Notes: generated by a model not told the origin, from the sequence alone. Counted from the stretch's first letter, positions 24,394 to 33,932 are shown. The stretch is 64,000 nt of DNA from Magnetococcales bacterium (GCA_002753515.1 PEAK01000005.1:51167-115166), one strand, 5' to 3'. Numbers and translations: made by a program.

Positions 24394-26436
24394 GTGATAC
24401 CGTTTGGACCATTGGCGATCACTGCTGATGATTATGGCCTCACCGACGGCATCAACGAGGGTATCGTTGACCTGGCCAGGATGCGGGCCGTTACCGGGGT
24501 GAGCGTCATGTGTCATCCCGCTGCCAGTCACGATAAAATTTCCAGATTGAAAAATACCGGGGTGCTGACCGGCGTCCATTTGGTGCTGGTCGAGGAACGT
24601 CCTGTCCTGGCCGATGATCCCGGCCTGAAACCATTGTTGGATCGACGCGGGCGGCTACCCGATGGCTGGCAGCGGTTGTTCGCCATCGTCATGATGAAAC
24701 CATGGGTCCTGTCAGCATTGAAGCGTGAGGTGGAGGCGCAAATCAATCGCTTTGTCGAGTTGGGATTGAGCCTGGATTTCATCAATTCACACCAGCACAC
24801 CCATTTGTTCCCCCCGATCTGGCTGGTGCTGCGGCCGCTGCTGGAATCCTACAGGGTTCCCATTCGGGGTACGGCAGCCTGGGATTGGCGCGGCACATCA
24901 CCACAGGGGATGATCAACGTTGCTTCCTGGCTCAGTTGGCACCTCGGTAAAAGGGGGAACGACAGGTTATCCCTCAGACCCCTGGGGGTGGATTGCGCCG
25001 GGCATTTCTCCATTGCCGAAGCCGAAAAACTGTTGCGCGATGTTCCGATCGCATCGGGTCGGGAGGTTCCGGAACTGGTCGTACATCCGGGATGCGAAGA
25101 CCGTCAGGCACGGGATCATTATGCCCACTGGCGCTATCAATGGGACCAGGAAAGAGTGGCGTTGGCGTCGGATGGCATGCAAGCGTTGTTGGAGCAACTC
25201 GGGTGCGATTTGCTGGGTGCCTCCATGAAAATACGTGAGCGTGATGGCGGGTCACCGCATTTCTCCGCCCGTTCGCCATCGAGCGAGTTGGTATTGGCCC
25301 TGGCGTGGCCCCAGTCGTGGGAGCAGGTTGTGCTGTTCGCCAGATTGGCGGAGGGCCTGACCAAAAAAGGGGCGGTCCCTCGGCAGATCTTTCCCGACCT
25401 TTTATCGGGATTGGAGAGACACCAGTTTGAACATTATCGTGGCTTTTCCAGCAATAGGCGGCTGATCGATCTGCTCCTTTGGCTCAAAACCCTGGGTCAA
25501 CGCATAGATAACGATCAGGCGGTGCTGCATATGGTGTTGCCATCACCGGCCTGGAGTTGGCTGGCGGCTATGATCCGTTTTCCCGGTGACAGGATACTGT
25601 TGCATTACACGGGCAGAGCGGTTGCCTGGAACTGGACCAATGGCAAGGAGATACTGACCGATCCCTGGTTTGTCATGTCCGCAATGCTGGCCAACCCGGC
25701 TTTTCTGGTGCGTTTGGCCCGCAGGGTGAAGGCGGCGCATGTGACGATGGATGTGCAAACGGCTGCCCGGCTGCTGGATTTGGGGTGTCAGCGGGTGTTC
25801 AAGTGCCCGGGATTGGTGGAAGCATGCGTGGGGAGTGGGATCGCCACCGAGGGAAAAAGCGCTTTCGTCGTCGATTCCGCCAAGATTCTCATCGGTTTTT
25901 CCGGCCAGGGTGCGCCCATGGAGGGTGTTTGGGATTTATTGCGCGCCATGGCATCGTCGGGAAATTCCCGTTTGCATTTGCTGTTGTTGGTGGAGGATAG
26001 ACAGCGTATGGGCACGTTGCGCAAAACCATCAACAGGTTGGGATTGGTCGGACGCGTCGATATGACCGGCGTGGAGAGGGAAACAGAGGTTATGTCACAG
26101 GTCGATGCCATGGTATTACCCTATCGTTCGGCTGTGGTCTCCCCCTTGTATCCCCAGGCATTACTGGCCGCCGCTGCTAAAGGGTGTCCCATTATCACCA
26201 CCGCCATACCGGCATGGGAACACTTGTTCAACCTGACGTCACCACGGTTGACGATTGTTTCCCCGGGGGATGTGTCCGCCTTGAAGCGTATTCTCGTGAC
26301 TCTCGGCAAGCGTAAAGAACCCGTATCCGGGGAGTTGCCACCACTCAAGCTGTCCGACGGACACCAGGGTATTGAAGCCCTGTCGGCGGTCTACCACCGC
26401 CTGGGTGGGGGGCGGTTTGTCCCGGGTGAGTGCTGA
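24394..26436 (+). CDS. Fusion of YdjC/ChbG-type deacetylase and GT-B glycosyltransferase
   Basis: About 680 aa from the GTG at 24394 (AGGGG 7 nt upstream; an in-frame ATG at 24352 inside the permease gene is possible). Residues ~1-270 are a YdjC-like carbohydrate deacetylase: ITADDYGLTDGINEGI, SHQHTHLFP and ELVVHPG, giving Asp and His metal ligands. The second half (~480-660) resembles group 1 glycosyltransferases: LIGFSGQGAPMEGV, VMSQVDAMVLPY and a stretch ending LLAAAAKGCPIITT. A single cytoplasmic protein that deacetylates and transfers sugars is inferred. It is the third gene of the permease cluster and converges on the oxidoreductase. Confidence 0.8.
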   Translation: MIPFGPLAITADDYGLTDGINEGIVDLARMRAVTGVSVMCHPAASHDKISRLKNTGVLTGVHLVLVEERPVLADDPGLKPLLDRRGRLPDGWQRLFAIVMMKPWVLSALKREVEAQINRFVELGLSLDFINSHQHTHLFPPIWLVLRPLLESYRVPIRGTAAWDWRGTSPQGMINVASWLSWHLGKRGNDRLSLRPLGVDCAGHFSIAEAEKLLRDVPIASGREVPELVVHPGCEDRQARDHYAHWRYQWDQERVALASDGMQALLEQLGCDLLGASMKIRERDGGSPHFSARSPSSELVLALAWPQSWEQVVLFARLAEGLTKKGAVPRQIFPDLLSGLERHQFEHYRGFSSNRRLIDLLLWLKTLGQRIDNDQAVLHMVLPSPAWSWLAAMIRFPGDRILLHYTGRAVAWNWTNGKEILTDPWFVMSAMLANPAFLVRLARRVKAAHVTMDVQTAARLLDLGCQRVFKCPGLVEACVGSGIATEGKSAFVVDSAKILIGFSGQGAPMEGVWDLLRAMASSGNSRLHLLLLVEDRQRMGTLRKTINRLGLVGRVDMTGVERETEVMSQVDAMVLPYRSAVVSPLYPQALLAAAAKGCPIITTAIPAWEHLFNLTSPRLTIVSPGDVSALKRILVTLGKRKEPVSGELPPLKLSDGHQGIEALSAVYHRLGGGRFVPGEC

Positions 26437-26469
26437 CAAGACCGATCCCTGCAACGAGTGATATCCTGG

Positions 26470-27477
26470 TTACGTGGGCACCTCCTTGCTGTTGGCGCGG
26501 GCGCTGTCGCGGATTCTTTGCACGGCTTTGATGACCTCCAGAGCCTGGGTTCCAGTGACCATAGGGGGGGTGTTGCCCCGGACCGCATCGATAAAATGCT
26601 GGATTTCCAGTGCCAAAGGTTCGGCATGCCTGACCGGTATCTTTTCGATGACGAGATCGGGGCTGTAATGCCACGGGATTTGATTGTTGGCGTCGATGGT
26701 AACGGGCCGGCCCTGGCGGCAAATACTGAGTTCCTGGGGGATGAAGTGAACCGTCAGCAAGCCGATATCCGAGGTCACGCTCATTTCCCGAATCCTGCCC
26801 TGGGTGATGCGGCTGGCCGTCAGATTGGCCATGGCACCACCTTCAAAGTTTAACAGGGCGCTGACGTAATCCACACCCGGGGATTCGGGAGTATGGACGG
26901 CGTTGGCGATAATCCGCGTGACCGGGCGATGGACCAGGGCTAAAACGCAATCCAAATCGTGAATCATCAGGTCGGTGACGACATCAACATCGGTGATGCG
27001 GGCGCTGCTGCCGCTCATGCGCCGCCCGTCGATGGCCAGGATGCGTACCCCTTGGGCGATCAAGGCATGTAACGCCTGCATGGCCGGATTGAATCGCTCG
27101 ATATGTCCGACCAGGAGAACGACCTGATTCAATTCGGCTGCCGTGATCAAAAGTTGGCATTCCGCCTCCGAAACGGCCAGGGGCTTTTCGATGAGACAAT
27201 GGATACCATGGCGCATCAGGAAGAGACCGATGGGCGCATGCGTACCGGGAGGTGTGGCAATACTGACAGCATCCACCTGGCCCGGAAGGGATTCACATGT
27301 CGTCAATGCCTGGCAGCCATATTGGGCGGCGGTCGTGTGGGCCAGTTCCGGGTTGAGGTCGACAACGGCAACGAGGTCAACATGGGGGAGTTGTGCATAA
27401 ATCCGCGCATGGTGTCGGCCCATCTGACCCACGCCAACAACGGCTACGCGCAAATTTTTTTTAAGGCTACCGTTCAT
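26470..27477 (-). CDS. Gfo/Idh/MocA-family NAD(P)-dependent oxidoreductase
   Basis: 335 aa from the ATG at 27477 (AGGA upstream on the minus strand; the frame is open a further 23 codons). The N-terminal Rossmann motif is VAVVGVGQMGRHHARIY, followed by the family EKPLA motif (CLIEKPLAVS) and the C-terminal substrate domain. Members oxidise or dehydrate sugars, often nucleotide sugars in surface glycan synthesis. It ends 34 bp from the end of the deacetylase-glycosyltransferase gene, pointing the opposite way. Substrate unknown. Confidence 0.88.
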   Translation of the reverse strand: MNGSLKKNLRVAVVGVGQMGRHHARIYAQLPHVDLVAVVDLNPELAHTTAAQYGCQALTTCESLPGQVDAVSIATPPGTHAPIGLFLMRHGIHCLIEKPLAVSEAECQLLITAAELNQVVLLVGHIERFNPAMQALHALIAQGVRILAIDGRRMSGSSARITDVDVVTDLMIHDLDCVLALVHRPVTRIIANAVHTPESPGVDYVSALLNFEGGAMANLTASRITQGRIREMSVTSDIGLLTVHFIPQELSICRQGRPVTIDANNQIPWHYSPDLVIEKIPVRHAEPLALEIQHFIDAVRGNTPPMVTGTQALEVIKAVQRIRDSARANSKEVPT

Positions 27478-27745
27478 AAAATACCATCCTGAGGGGAAAA
27501 TGATGTCTGTCCAATCATCTGCCAGCTTGATGGGCCACCGGTCCATCTATACAGGAAAAATTTGTAATTGACATCATTTTTTTCTTGGGCTACGAGCAAT
27601 CTGCAAAAGAACGGGCTCTTGCCCACTGTTGTTTGCAAAAATTGCTGGCCATTTCACTTGCGCATTGTGGTTACTTGCATTATTTCCAATTCCCTGCGAT
27701 AGTACGCGCCGGTTGGCTGGTGAGGTTTTATGAATTGGGGCGATC

Positions 27746-29179
27746 ATGGGTAAACGTTGCAGGCAGGGGGACCCCTTGCTGAATACAGGGGTGGTACACA
27801 GTTCCGTTTGGGCACGGATCAAAGCTCGGGCCGTGCCGTACTTCGTCACTGCGCCATCAAAACTGGTGGCCATGGTGCCGGTTTGTGTACTTGCGGTGGT
27901 GCTTTTCATGCAGGGGGGCTTGGCTCACGGTGCCCTGCGGATTGACATCACGAAAGGTGGGTTGCAACCGCTTCCCATAGCCTTGTCCGATTTTGTCGAT
28001 TTGTCACCCGGCGGTGCCGTGTTGGGACAGAATGTTTCAGGACATAAGCTCATGGAAGTTGTTACCGCCGACCTTGAGCGTTCCGGTTTGTTCAAACCAC
28101 TGGATCCCAAAACCTTTATCCAGACTCCCGCTGAATTGTGGCAGCAAGGCCCCAATTTTCGTGATTGGCGTCTCATAGGGGCCGAAGCGGTGGTTTCGGG
28201 TGCGGTCCACGAAAAGGATGGCAAGTTGGTTGCCGATTTCTTTCTTCACGATGTCTTTCAGGGGACTTTGGTGGGGAAAGGAAAACGGTTTACCGCCCCC
28301 GTACGGGACTGGCGGCATGTGGCGCATCGCATTGCCGACGAAATCTACACCCGCCTGACCGGCGAATCGGGATATTTCACCTCCCGTATCACCTTTGTGG
28401 CCAGCAAGGGCGACATGAAATGGCTCTCCCTCATGGACCAGGACGGGGCCAATCGCGTCGATCTGACACATGATCGCAGCCTGGTGTTGACGCCGCGTTT
28501 CGCTCCCACGGGTGAGCAACTCTTCTATCTTTCCTACGAGATCGGTCAACCACGGATCTTTCGTTGGGATCTTTACACGGGTAAAAAAGCTATCCAGGGT
28601 GATTATCCAGGCCTTAACAGCACTCCCGCCTGGTCACCCGATGGTCAATACATGGCCCTGACCCTCAGCAAGGACGGAAATCCGGAGATCTATCTGCGCA
28701 ACCTCCGTAGTGGCGAGTTGCGGCGCTTGACCGAGAATAACGCGATTGACACCTCGCCATCCTTTTCCCCGGACGGCAGTCAAATCGTGTTCAATTCCGA
28801 TCGGGCCGGGTCCCCCCAGATTTATGTCATGGATGCCAATGGTGGCAATGCACGGCGACTGACGTTCGAGGGATCCTATAATGCCGCACCATCCTGGTCG
28901 CCCCGGGGGGATTATATCGCTTATGTCAGTGGTGGCGGTGGCCGTTTCCGTATCTCCGTCATTGACCCGAAAGGCCAGAATGGTCGGGCCCTGACCGATT
29001 CATGGATGGATGAATCACCCACTTGGTCGCCTAACGGACGGGTGATTTTGTTTTCAAGGCAGTCGGGAAGTCAGTCACGACTTTACACAATCGATTTTAC
29101 GGGTCATAATGAAAGGTTGGTAAATCTGGAAGACAGTATCAACGGTTCCGATCCCTCCTGGTCACCCTTGGTGCACTGA
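27746..29179 (+). CDS. tolB: Tol-Pal system periplasmic protein TolB
   Basis: 477 aa. A long N-terminal region contains a signal segment (~40-62, VAMVPVCVLAVVLFMQGGLA). Then come the TolB N-terminal domain (LRIDITKG) and a C-terminal beta-propeller with repeated TPAWSPDGQYMAL, TSPSFSPDGSQIVF and APSWSPRGDYIAY blades. TolB docks Pal and TolA to keep the outer membrane tied to the cell wall during division. The start may lie further downstream than the TTG/ATG region shown. tolQ, tolR and tolA are not upstream here; the gap before it (27478-27745) shows no gene. Confidence 0.95.
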   Translation: MGKRCRQGDPLLNTGVVHSSVWARIKARAVPYFVTAPSKLVAMVPVCVLAVVLFMQGGLAHGALRIDITKGGLQPLPIALSDFVDLSPGGAVLGQNVSGHKLMEVVTADLERSGLFKPLDPKTFIQTPAELWQQGPNFRDWRLIGAEAVVSGAVHEKDGKLVADFFLHDVFQGTLVGKGKRFTAPVRDWRHVAHRIADEIYTRLTGESGYFTSRITFVASKGDMKWLSLMDQDGANRVDLTHDRSLVLTPRFAPTGEQLFYLSYEIGQPRIFRWDLYTGKKAIQGDYPGLNSTPAWSPDGQYMALTLSKDGNPEIYLRNLRSGELRRLTENNAIDTSPSFSPDGSQIVFNSDRAGSPQIYVMDANGGNARRLTFEGSYNAAPSWSPRGDYIAYVSGGGGRFRISVIDPKGQNGRALTDSWMDESPTWSPNGRVILFSRQSGSQSRLYTIDFTGHNERLVNLEDSINGSDPSWSPLVH

Positions 29180-29193
29180 CAACCGGTTGGAAC

Positions 29194-29213
29194 TAAACCG
29201 CTTGCATCTTGGG
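29194..29213. mobile_element. Possible solo terminal repeat of the TA-flanked MITE
   Basis: TAAACCGCTTGCATCTTGGG in the tolB-pal gap matches the terminal 20 bases of the reversed MITE copies (TAAACCGCAGCTATCTTGGA type) at most positions. Nothing else of the element is present. It could be a footprint or chance. Confidence 0.3.
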
Positions 29214-29255
29214 ACTCCCGGGCAGGCAACAACAATTTTCTTTTGAGGTGATTGC

Positions 29256-29786
29256 ATGAAACGCTTGGCTACTCTTTTCGTAACGGTTTTGTTCCTCGGT
29301 GTTTTGGCGGGCTGCGGAGCGGTTCCCAAAGAAGGACCCGAAAGTGGTGTTGGGGCTGCGGGTTCCGGCGGGGTGGGTGCGGATGGTTCGGGAGTTGGCC
29401 GTCCGGGTGGATACGGCTCCAATCTGGATGATCCCAATGGTATGGGCGGCGGCAGGGGCGACATGGGACGTATCGTCCACTTTGATTTCAATTCGGCCAT
29501 GTTGAGTGCTGAAGCGGAACAAGTGCTGGCCTACAATGCTAAAATGCTTTCCAAATCCTCCGGTCCGATCCAAATCGAAGGCCATTGCGACGAGCGGGGC
29601 ACCCGTGAGTACAACTTGGCCCTCGGTCAACAACGTGCGGATGCCGCAGCCCGGTTCCTCGTTTCCCAAGGGATTCAAGCCAACCGTATCCGGACCGTCT
29701 CCTATGGTAAAGAGCGTCCGGTGATCAAAGGCCACGACGAAACCTCCTGGAGGCAAAATCGTCGCGCTGAACTCGTCTCCAGATAA
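29256..29786 (+). CDS. pal: Peptidoglycan-associated lipoprotein Pal
   Basis: 176 aa. A lipoprotein signal ends in the lipobox LAGC (Cys ~21). A Gly-rich linker (~25-70) leads to an OmpA-like peptidoglycan-binding domain (VHFDFNSAML, IEGHCDERGTREYNLALGQQ, RTVSYGKERP). It anchors the outer membrane to the wall and binds TolB. It lies 76 bp after tolB, on the same strand and followed by cpoB, in the usual order. ATG with TGAGGTG upstream. Confidence 0.97.
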   Translation: MKRLATLFVTVLFLGVLAGCGAVPKEGPESGVGAAGSGGVGADGSGVGRPGGYGSNLDDPNGMGGGRGDMGRIVHFDFNSAMLSAEAEQVLAYNAKMLSKSSGPIQIEGHCDERGTREYNLALGQQRADAAARFLVSQGIQANRIRTVSYGKERPVIKGHDETSWRQNRRAELVSR

Positions 29787-29808
29787 TAGAACAGCGGGAT
29801 AGATCACG

Positions 29809-30861
29809 ATGGACCGGAATCACTCTCGTTTCGCGTTGTCTCGTACCGGGGCTGTGGTAGGGGTTGCGAAGCCGTGGGTTCCGGTCCTTTTTCTTTTGCT
29901 TTGGCCGTTGTCGGCCTGTGTTTCCGGTTCCTCCTCAAGTCGTGGGGAGGAACCGCTTTATTTGGAGGGTACGGAACCTGTCAGGCCACCGGTACGTACC
30001 GAGGTGGGGCCCCCGCCACCACCAGCCAAGTTGCCACTTCCAGAGGTGGTCAATACCCTTTCAAACCGCCTCGAAAGGACCGAGGATCAAAATCGTAATG
30101 TGACGACCAACATGGAGCGGCGCCTGGGGTTGATGGAGAAGGAGATCACGTCACTGCGGGGCGAAGTGGAAGTGTTGCAACATGCCAAGTCCAAGCTGGA
30201 AACTGAATTGGAAGCGAAAAATCGCCAAGCGGCTCAGGTGGTACAGCCCACGCAAGCGGTTGCACCGGTTCAAACCCAGACCGCAGCAGCGATGACCCCT
30301 GAGGATCCAGATTTCGAGCCGGCTGACCAGGGGACGGCGAGAGCCGTTTCGGTACCCACCAAGGTTGAAGGGCAGCCCGCTGCCGCAGGGACCATGGTTG
30401 CCAAAGCAGCGCCTCAGGTCGTTGCTCAAGGAAAGAAAGCGGTTCCGGCTGTTGTCAGACAAAAGCCAGAAAATCCGAAACAAGCCTATGATGAGGCATT
30501 TTCGCTTCTTAAAGGCGGTCGTTATGAGGAATCCCTGGCGGCATTTAAAAGTTATATGGAATGGTTTCCCAACGATACCCTGTTGGACAATGCTCAGTAC
30601 TGGATCGGTGAGCTGTACTATGTGCAGAGAAAATTTCCCGATGCCTTGATGGCTTTCAATCAGGTCCTGGTGCGTTGGCCCACCAGCAGTAAAGTTCCAG
30701 CAAGCTTGCTCAAGATTGGTTTTTCCTTTTTTGAATTAAACGATATGGATAATGCCAAAAACAGCCTGACCCGATTGGTCAGTGATTACCCCGAATCACC
30801 TGCCGTTTCCATGGCCAAGCAGCGTCTGGAAATGATCGAAGGCAAGGTCAGTAAGCACTGA
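29809..30861 (+). CDS. cpoB: Cell division coordinator CpoB (YbgF)
   Basis: 350 aa. A signal segment (~25-40) is followed by a predicted coiled coil (~85-140, NRLERTEDQNRNVTTNMERR), a Pro/Ala/Gln-rich linker and C-terminal TPR repeats (AYDEAFSLLKGGRYEESLAA, AQYWIGELYYVQRKFPDALM). CpoB is periplasmic, binds TolA and links Tol-Pal constriction to septal wall synthesis. It lies 22 bp after pal in the same operon. Confidence 0.93.
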   Translation: MDRNHSRFALSRTGAVVGVAKPWVPVLFLLLWPLSACVSGSSSSRGEEPLYLEGTEPVRPPVRTEVGPPPPPAKLPLPEVVNTLSNRLERTEDQNRNVTTNMERRLGLMEKEITSLRGEVEVLQHAKSKLETELEAKNRQAAQVVQPTQAVAPVQTQTAAAMTPEDPDFEPADQGTARAVSVPTKVEGQPAAAGTMVAKAAPQVVAQGKKAVPAVVRQKPENPKQAYDEAFSLLKGGRYEESLAAFKSYMEWFPNDTLLDNAQYWIGELYYVQRKFPDALMAFNQVLVRWPTSSKVPASLLKIGFSFFELNDMDNAKNSLTRLVSDYPESPAVSMAKQRLEMIEGKVSKH

Positions 30862-30891
30862 TTTTTTGCTATTGAAATAGTCGATGATTGG

Positions 30892-31938
30892 GTGCAACCG
30901 GTGCGAAACGGTATGCTTGAATCGCGCTTTGCTGATGTGCTTCGTACCATGATTTCTCCCGGGGCAGGGATGGTGGTAGCCGTGTCCGGGGGCGTGGACT
31001 CGGTGGTTTTGTTGCATTGGCTGCTTCGATGCCCGGGACTTGAGCCCGATCAATTATTGCTGGCCCATTTTGATCATGCGTTGCGCCCTGAATCGGCGGC
31101 GGAGGCGGTTTTTGTCCAACAATTGGGGCAGCGCCTGGGGGTATCGGTACGGATTCGGCGCTGGTCAGATCCCAAGGCCCCGGGCAACATTCAGGCACGT
31201 GCCCGGGAGGCTCGCTATCAATTTTTTATGGAAGCCGCCAACGATGCCGATATGAACTATATCGTCACGGGTCATCATGGGGATGATCAGGTGGAGACGT
31301 TTTTTGAGCATTTGTTGCGAGGTAGCGGTATTACGGGATTACGGGCCATGCCCTGGCATCGTGAGTTGCGACCCGGGTTGATGGTGTTGCGACCCATGTT
31401 GGCATTCATGCGTGCGGAGATCCATGCCTGGGCCGTGCAACATGGTTTGCAGTGGTGTGAAGATCCCAGCAATCGGTCGCGGCGCTATTTGCGGTCGCGT
31501 TTGCGTCATGAACTCATACCTGTCATTGATGATCTGTCTGCCGATGGAACGCGTCGGGTTGTGGCAACCTGCCAACGCCTGCAGCGGGCCGACGATGCCT
31601 TGGATTGGACGTTGAATCAATTGGTACCGAGACTGGAAATGCAAAATCTTGCTGGAGGGGTATCGTTGTTGCACGGGCGGCTGGTGCAATGGCCCGAAGA
31701 GTTGATCTTTCGCTTGTTGGCCACCATGAGCCATCGGGTGACGGGAGGCCATCATGCCCCCGGCTCGCGGGCTGCAGCGGGTTTTATGCATTTATTGTTC
31801 TCGGATGCCAAGTCGTGGTGCATGCGCATGCACCGTCTGGAAATTTTTCGGGATGGCGAAAGAATTCATTTTCGCAGAAACGCGACACCTGCGCGATGTA
31901 CAAGCCAATCTGAAAATGCGTATGGCGGATGCCAGTAG
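30892..31938 (+). CDS. tilS: tRNA(Ile)-lysidine synthase
   Basis: 348 aa. The PP-loop VAVSGGVDSVVLLHWL (SGGVDS at ~32-37) binds ATP. The HHGDDQVETFFEHLLRGSG segment and the RPML..REI-like region (RPMLAFMRAEIHAW) are TilS hallmarks. It makes lysidine at C34 of the AUA-reading tRNA-Ile. A GTG at 30892 is used here; an ATG at 30913 is an alternative. The C-terminal domain is shorter than in E. coli TilS. It follows cpoB by 30 bp. Confidence 0.93.
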   Translation: MQPVRNGMLESRFADVLRTMISPGAGMVVAVSGGVDSVVLLHWLLRCPGLEPDQLLLAHFDHALRPESAAEAVFVQQLGQRLGVSVRIRRWSDPKAPGNIQARAREARYQFFMEAANDADMNYIVTGHHGDDQVETFFEHLLRGSGITGLRAMPWHRELRPGLMVLRPMLAFMRAEIHAWAVQHGLQWCEDPSNRSRRYLRSRLRHELIPVIDDLSADGTRRVVATCQRLQRADDALDWTLNQLVPRLEMQNLAGGVSLLHGRLVQWPEELIFRLLATMSHRVTGGHHAPGSRAAAGFMHLLFSDAKSWCMRMHRLEIFRDGERIHFRRNATPARCTSQSENAYGGCQ

Positions 31939-31952
31939 GGATAGCAGTTGCA

Positions 31953-32261
31953 TTAGCGCATGGCGAGGGCGCTTATTGTGTGGACGGAGTGAATCTGACT
32001 CAGGTCGCTTGCCAACCGTTCCCGCTCTGACTCCAGGGTGAAGTGGGATTGCAGGTTCATCCAGAACTCTGGTGTTGTCCCGAAAAAGCAACCAAGTCGT
32101 AAGGCGGTGTCGGCGGAAATGCCGCGTTTTCCGTGGATGATCTCGTTGACCCGACGTGGCGGTACGTTGATCTCCCTGGCCAGACGATACTGGGAGATTT
32201 GGAATTCTTCCAGAAATTCAGCAAGATGTTCACCAGGATGGATGGGCGCGATATCATTCAT
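31953..32261 (-). CDS. higA: HigA-type antitoxin, XRE family
   Basis: 102 aa from the ATG at 32261, which has GAGGAG 7 nt upstream; the frame is open further 5' but that part overlaps higB. The start IAPIHPGEHLAEFLEEF and the HTH SQYRLAREINVPPRRVNEII match the HigA/VapI antidote family. It should neutralise HigB and repress the higBA promoter. It lies 11 bp downstream of higB, in the toxin-first order of hig systems. Confidence 0.93.
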   Translation of the reverse strand: MNDIAPIHPGEHLAEFLEEFQISQYRLAREINVPPRRVNEIIHGKRGISADTALRLGCFFGTTPEFWMNLQSHFTLESERERLASDLSQIHSVHTISALAMR

Positions 32262-32272
32262 GACCTGTCTCC

Positions 32273-32557
32273 TCAGTGGTAATCCACGATCTCCACCTCG
32301 CGTGCGTTGCCGTCTGACCAAACAAAGCAAATGCGCCATTGGTCGTTGATACGGATGCTGTGTTGCTTCAGTCGGTCTCCTTGCAAAGCTTCCAAATGGT
32401 GCGAGGGAGGAACGCGAAGGTCATCCAGTGTGGTGGCTGCGTCGATCCGGTCAAGGCGCATTTTTGCTCGTTTCAGGAGGTTGTGGGGAAACCGCTTTGT
32501 GGCTTGCCTGCGAAATATTCTTTCGGTCTCCTTGCAGCGAAAGCTCTCGATCATCAT
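32273..32557 (-). CDS. higB: HigB-type mRNA interferase toxin
   Basis: 94 aa, RelE/HigB fold. The sequence shows SFRCKETERIF, LDDLRVPPSHHLEAL and the C-terminal IRINDQWRICF with the EIVDYH end, all typical of HigB-1 toxins that cut mRNA on ribosomes. First gene of a two-gene operon with higA. Sited between tilS and rpoH. Confidence 0.93.
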   Translation of the reverse strand: MMIESFRCKETERIFRRQATKRFPHNLLKRAKMRLDRIDAATTLDDLRVPPSHHLEALQGDRLKQHSIRINDQWRICFVWSDGNAREVEIVDYH

Positions 32558-32850
32558 TGGATACTAACGGGGCGTTTTATAAATCGCCAGAAAAAAATGA
32601 CTGACTCTTTCATGGAGGCTATGATTGTCGGAGTTCCGATTTTTTTGAATTTTCTTTATCAGTATGCGACTTAGAGCGGGCTGGAACTTTTTTGCCGCAT
32701 GTTGATCCAAATAAGCACGATGGGTGCATTGGCCAGTGCGTTGCAAAATTGTTTACCGAGAAAAAAAAATCGAAGGCACCCTTGAAATTCAGCGCAACAA
32801 TGTTTATCTGAAACACTACGGAGATTGATAGGTAGGATTTGGCGGCGAGT

Positions 32851-33000
32851 TAAACCGCAACCAACACGGGAAACGTAGCTTTCCAGTGTCATTCCCGCGA
32901 AAGCGGGAATCCAGAAAGTCAGGGGAAGTAGAAATGCCCTTTGGATCCCCGCTTTCGCGGGGATGACAATAACTACACATTCCAAGATGGCGGCGAGTTA
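32851..33000 (+). mobile_element. TA-flanked MITE copy 4, upstream of rpoH
   Basis: It begins TAAACCGCAACCAACACGGG and holds both palindromic arms (TTCCCGCGAAAGCGGGAA and CCCCGCTTTCGCGGGG). The right end is changed: instead of ATAGCTGCGGTTTA it reads ATGGCGGCGAGTTA. The 12-bp GGCGGCGAGTTA also stands at the left border (32841-32852), so the element edge may have been altered by gene conversion or imprecise insertion. It fills part of the 481-bp higB-rpoH gap; the other part (32558-32840) is AT-rich with no gene I can support. Confidence 0.75.
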
Positions 33001-33038
33001 ACCAAACCACGAAAAGATTGTTTCATGGAGTCTTGAAG

Positions 33039-33932
33039 ATGACGACATTTCCTGTAGCCATGCCCGGTCTCAATGATGTGGTGGTTGCTGAAGACAATCA
33101 AGGTTTGCGCAAATTTTGGCAGCAAGCCATGCAGGCACCGATTTTGACGAGCGAGGAGGAGTTTCGTCTGGCGCGACGTTACCGTGATCACGGTGATTTG
33201 GAGGCGGCCCATCAATTGGTCCATAGCTACCTGCGTCTGGTGCTGAAGACGGCGCGGGAGTATCTCAATTATCGTCTGAATCTTGCCGATCTGGTGCAGG
33301 AGGGGACGGTTGGGTTGATGCACGCTGTTAAAAAGTTTGATCCCGAGCGGGGCAATCGCTTGTCCACCTACGCCATTTGGTGGATCCGTGCCGCCATTCA
33401 TGATTTCATTTTACGTTCCTGGCGCATGGTGCGTATCGCCACGACGCAACTCAAACGGCAACTGTTCTTCAAATTGCGCCAAGCGAAAACCTCACTGGCG
33501 CCTCTGAATCGGGAGGAGGCCGAGGAGTTGGCCATTAAATTCAGTACCGATGCCGATACCATTCTCGATGTGGATCAGCGCATGGCAGTGGCGGATACAT
33601 CCCTGAATCAACCGGTTTTGGAAGACGCTGCGGAGATGATTGATTTTATCGCCGATGAGCGTCCAGATCAGGAAAATGCGCTTGTTTCTTGCCAGGAGAG
33701 GGAATTGCGGTCGGCGATGGTACGCCGTGGCTTGGAGATGCTCACGGAAAGGGAACGGACCATTGTTGTTCAACGTATCCTGACGGATAAGCCGGAAACT
33801 TTGGAAAATTTGGCGCAAAAATTTGCCGTCAGTCGCGAGCGCGTACGGCAAATTGAGACGCGTGCCATGGAAAAGTTGCGGAGCTATTTCCTCGCGGAAC
33901 CGGAATCGGCTGATTTGATTGCTGTGGGTTGA
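33039..33932 (+). CDS. rpoH: RNA polymerase sigma-32 (heat-shock) factor
   Basis: 297 aa from the ATG at 33039 (GGAG 8 nt upstream; the frame is open 7 codons earlier). Region 2 reads DLVQEGTVGLMHAVKKFDPE and RLSTYAIWWIRAAI; region 2.4 has SWRMVRIATT. Region 4 has the HTH NLAQKFAVSRERVRQIETRA. The RpoH box between regions 2 and 3 is present (QRQLFFKLR-type). It directs transcription of chaperone and protease genes. ftsH, a classical member of that regulon, is the next gene. Confidence 0.95.
   Translation: MTTFPVAMPGLNDVVVAEDNQGLRKFWQQAMQAPILTSEEEFRLARRYRDHGDLEAAHQLVHSYLRLVLKTAREYLNYRLNLADLVQEGTVGLMHAVKKFDPERGNRLSTYAIWWIRAAIHDFILRSWRMVRIATTQLKRQLFFKLRQAKTSLAPLNREEAEELAIKFSTDADTILDVDQRMAVADTSLNQPVLEDAAEMIDFIADERPDQENALVSCQERELRSAMVRRGLEMLTERERTIVVQRILTDKPETLENLAQKFAVSRERVRQIETRAMEKLRSYFLAEPESADLIAVG

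Noticed and set aside
32597..32674. 25-codon hydrophobic peptide, possible type I toxin
   Set aside because: No ribosome binding site and it is the tail of a longer open frame antisense to higB; nothing suggests an antisense RNA.
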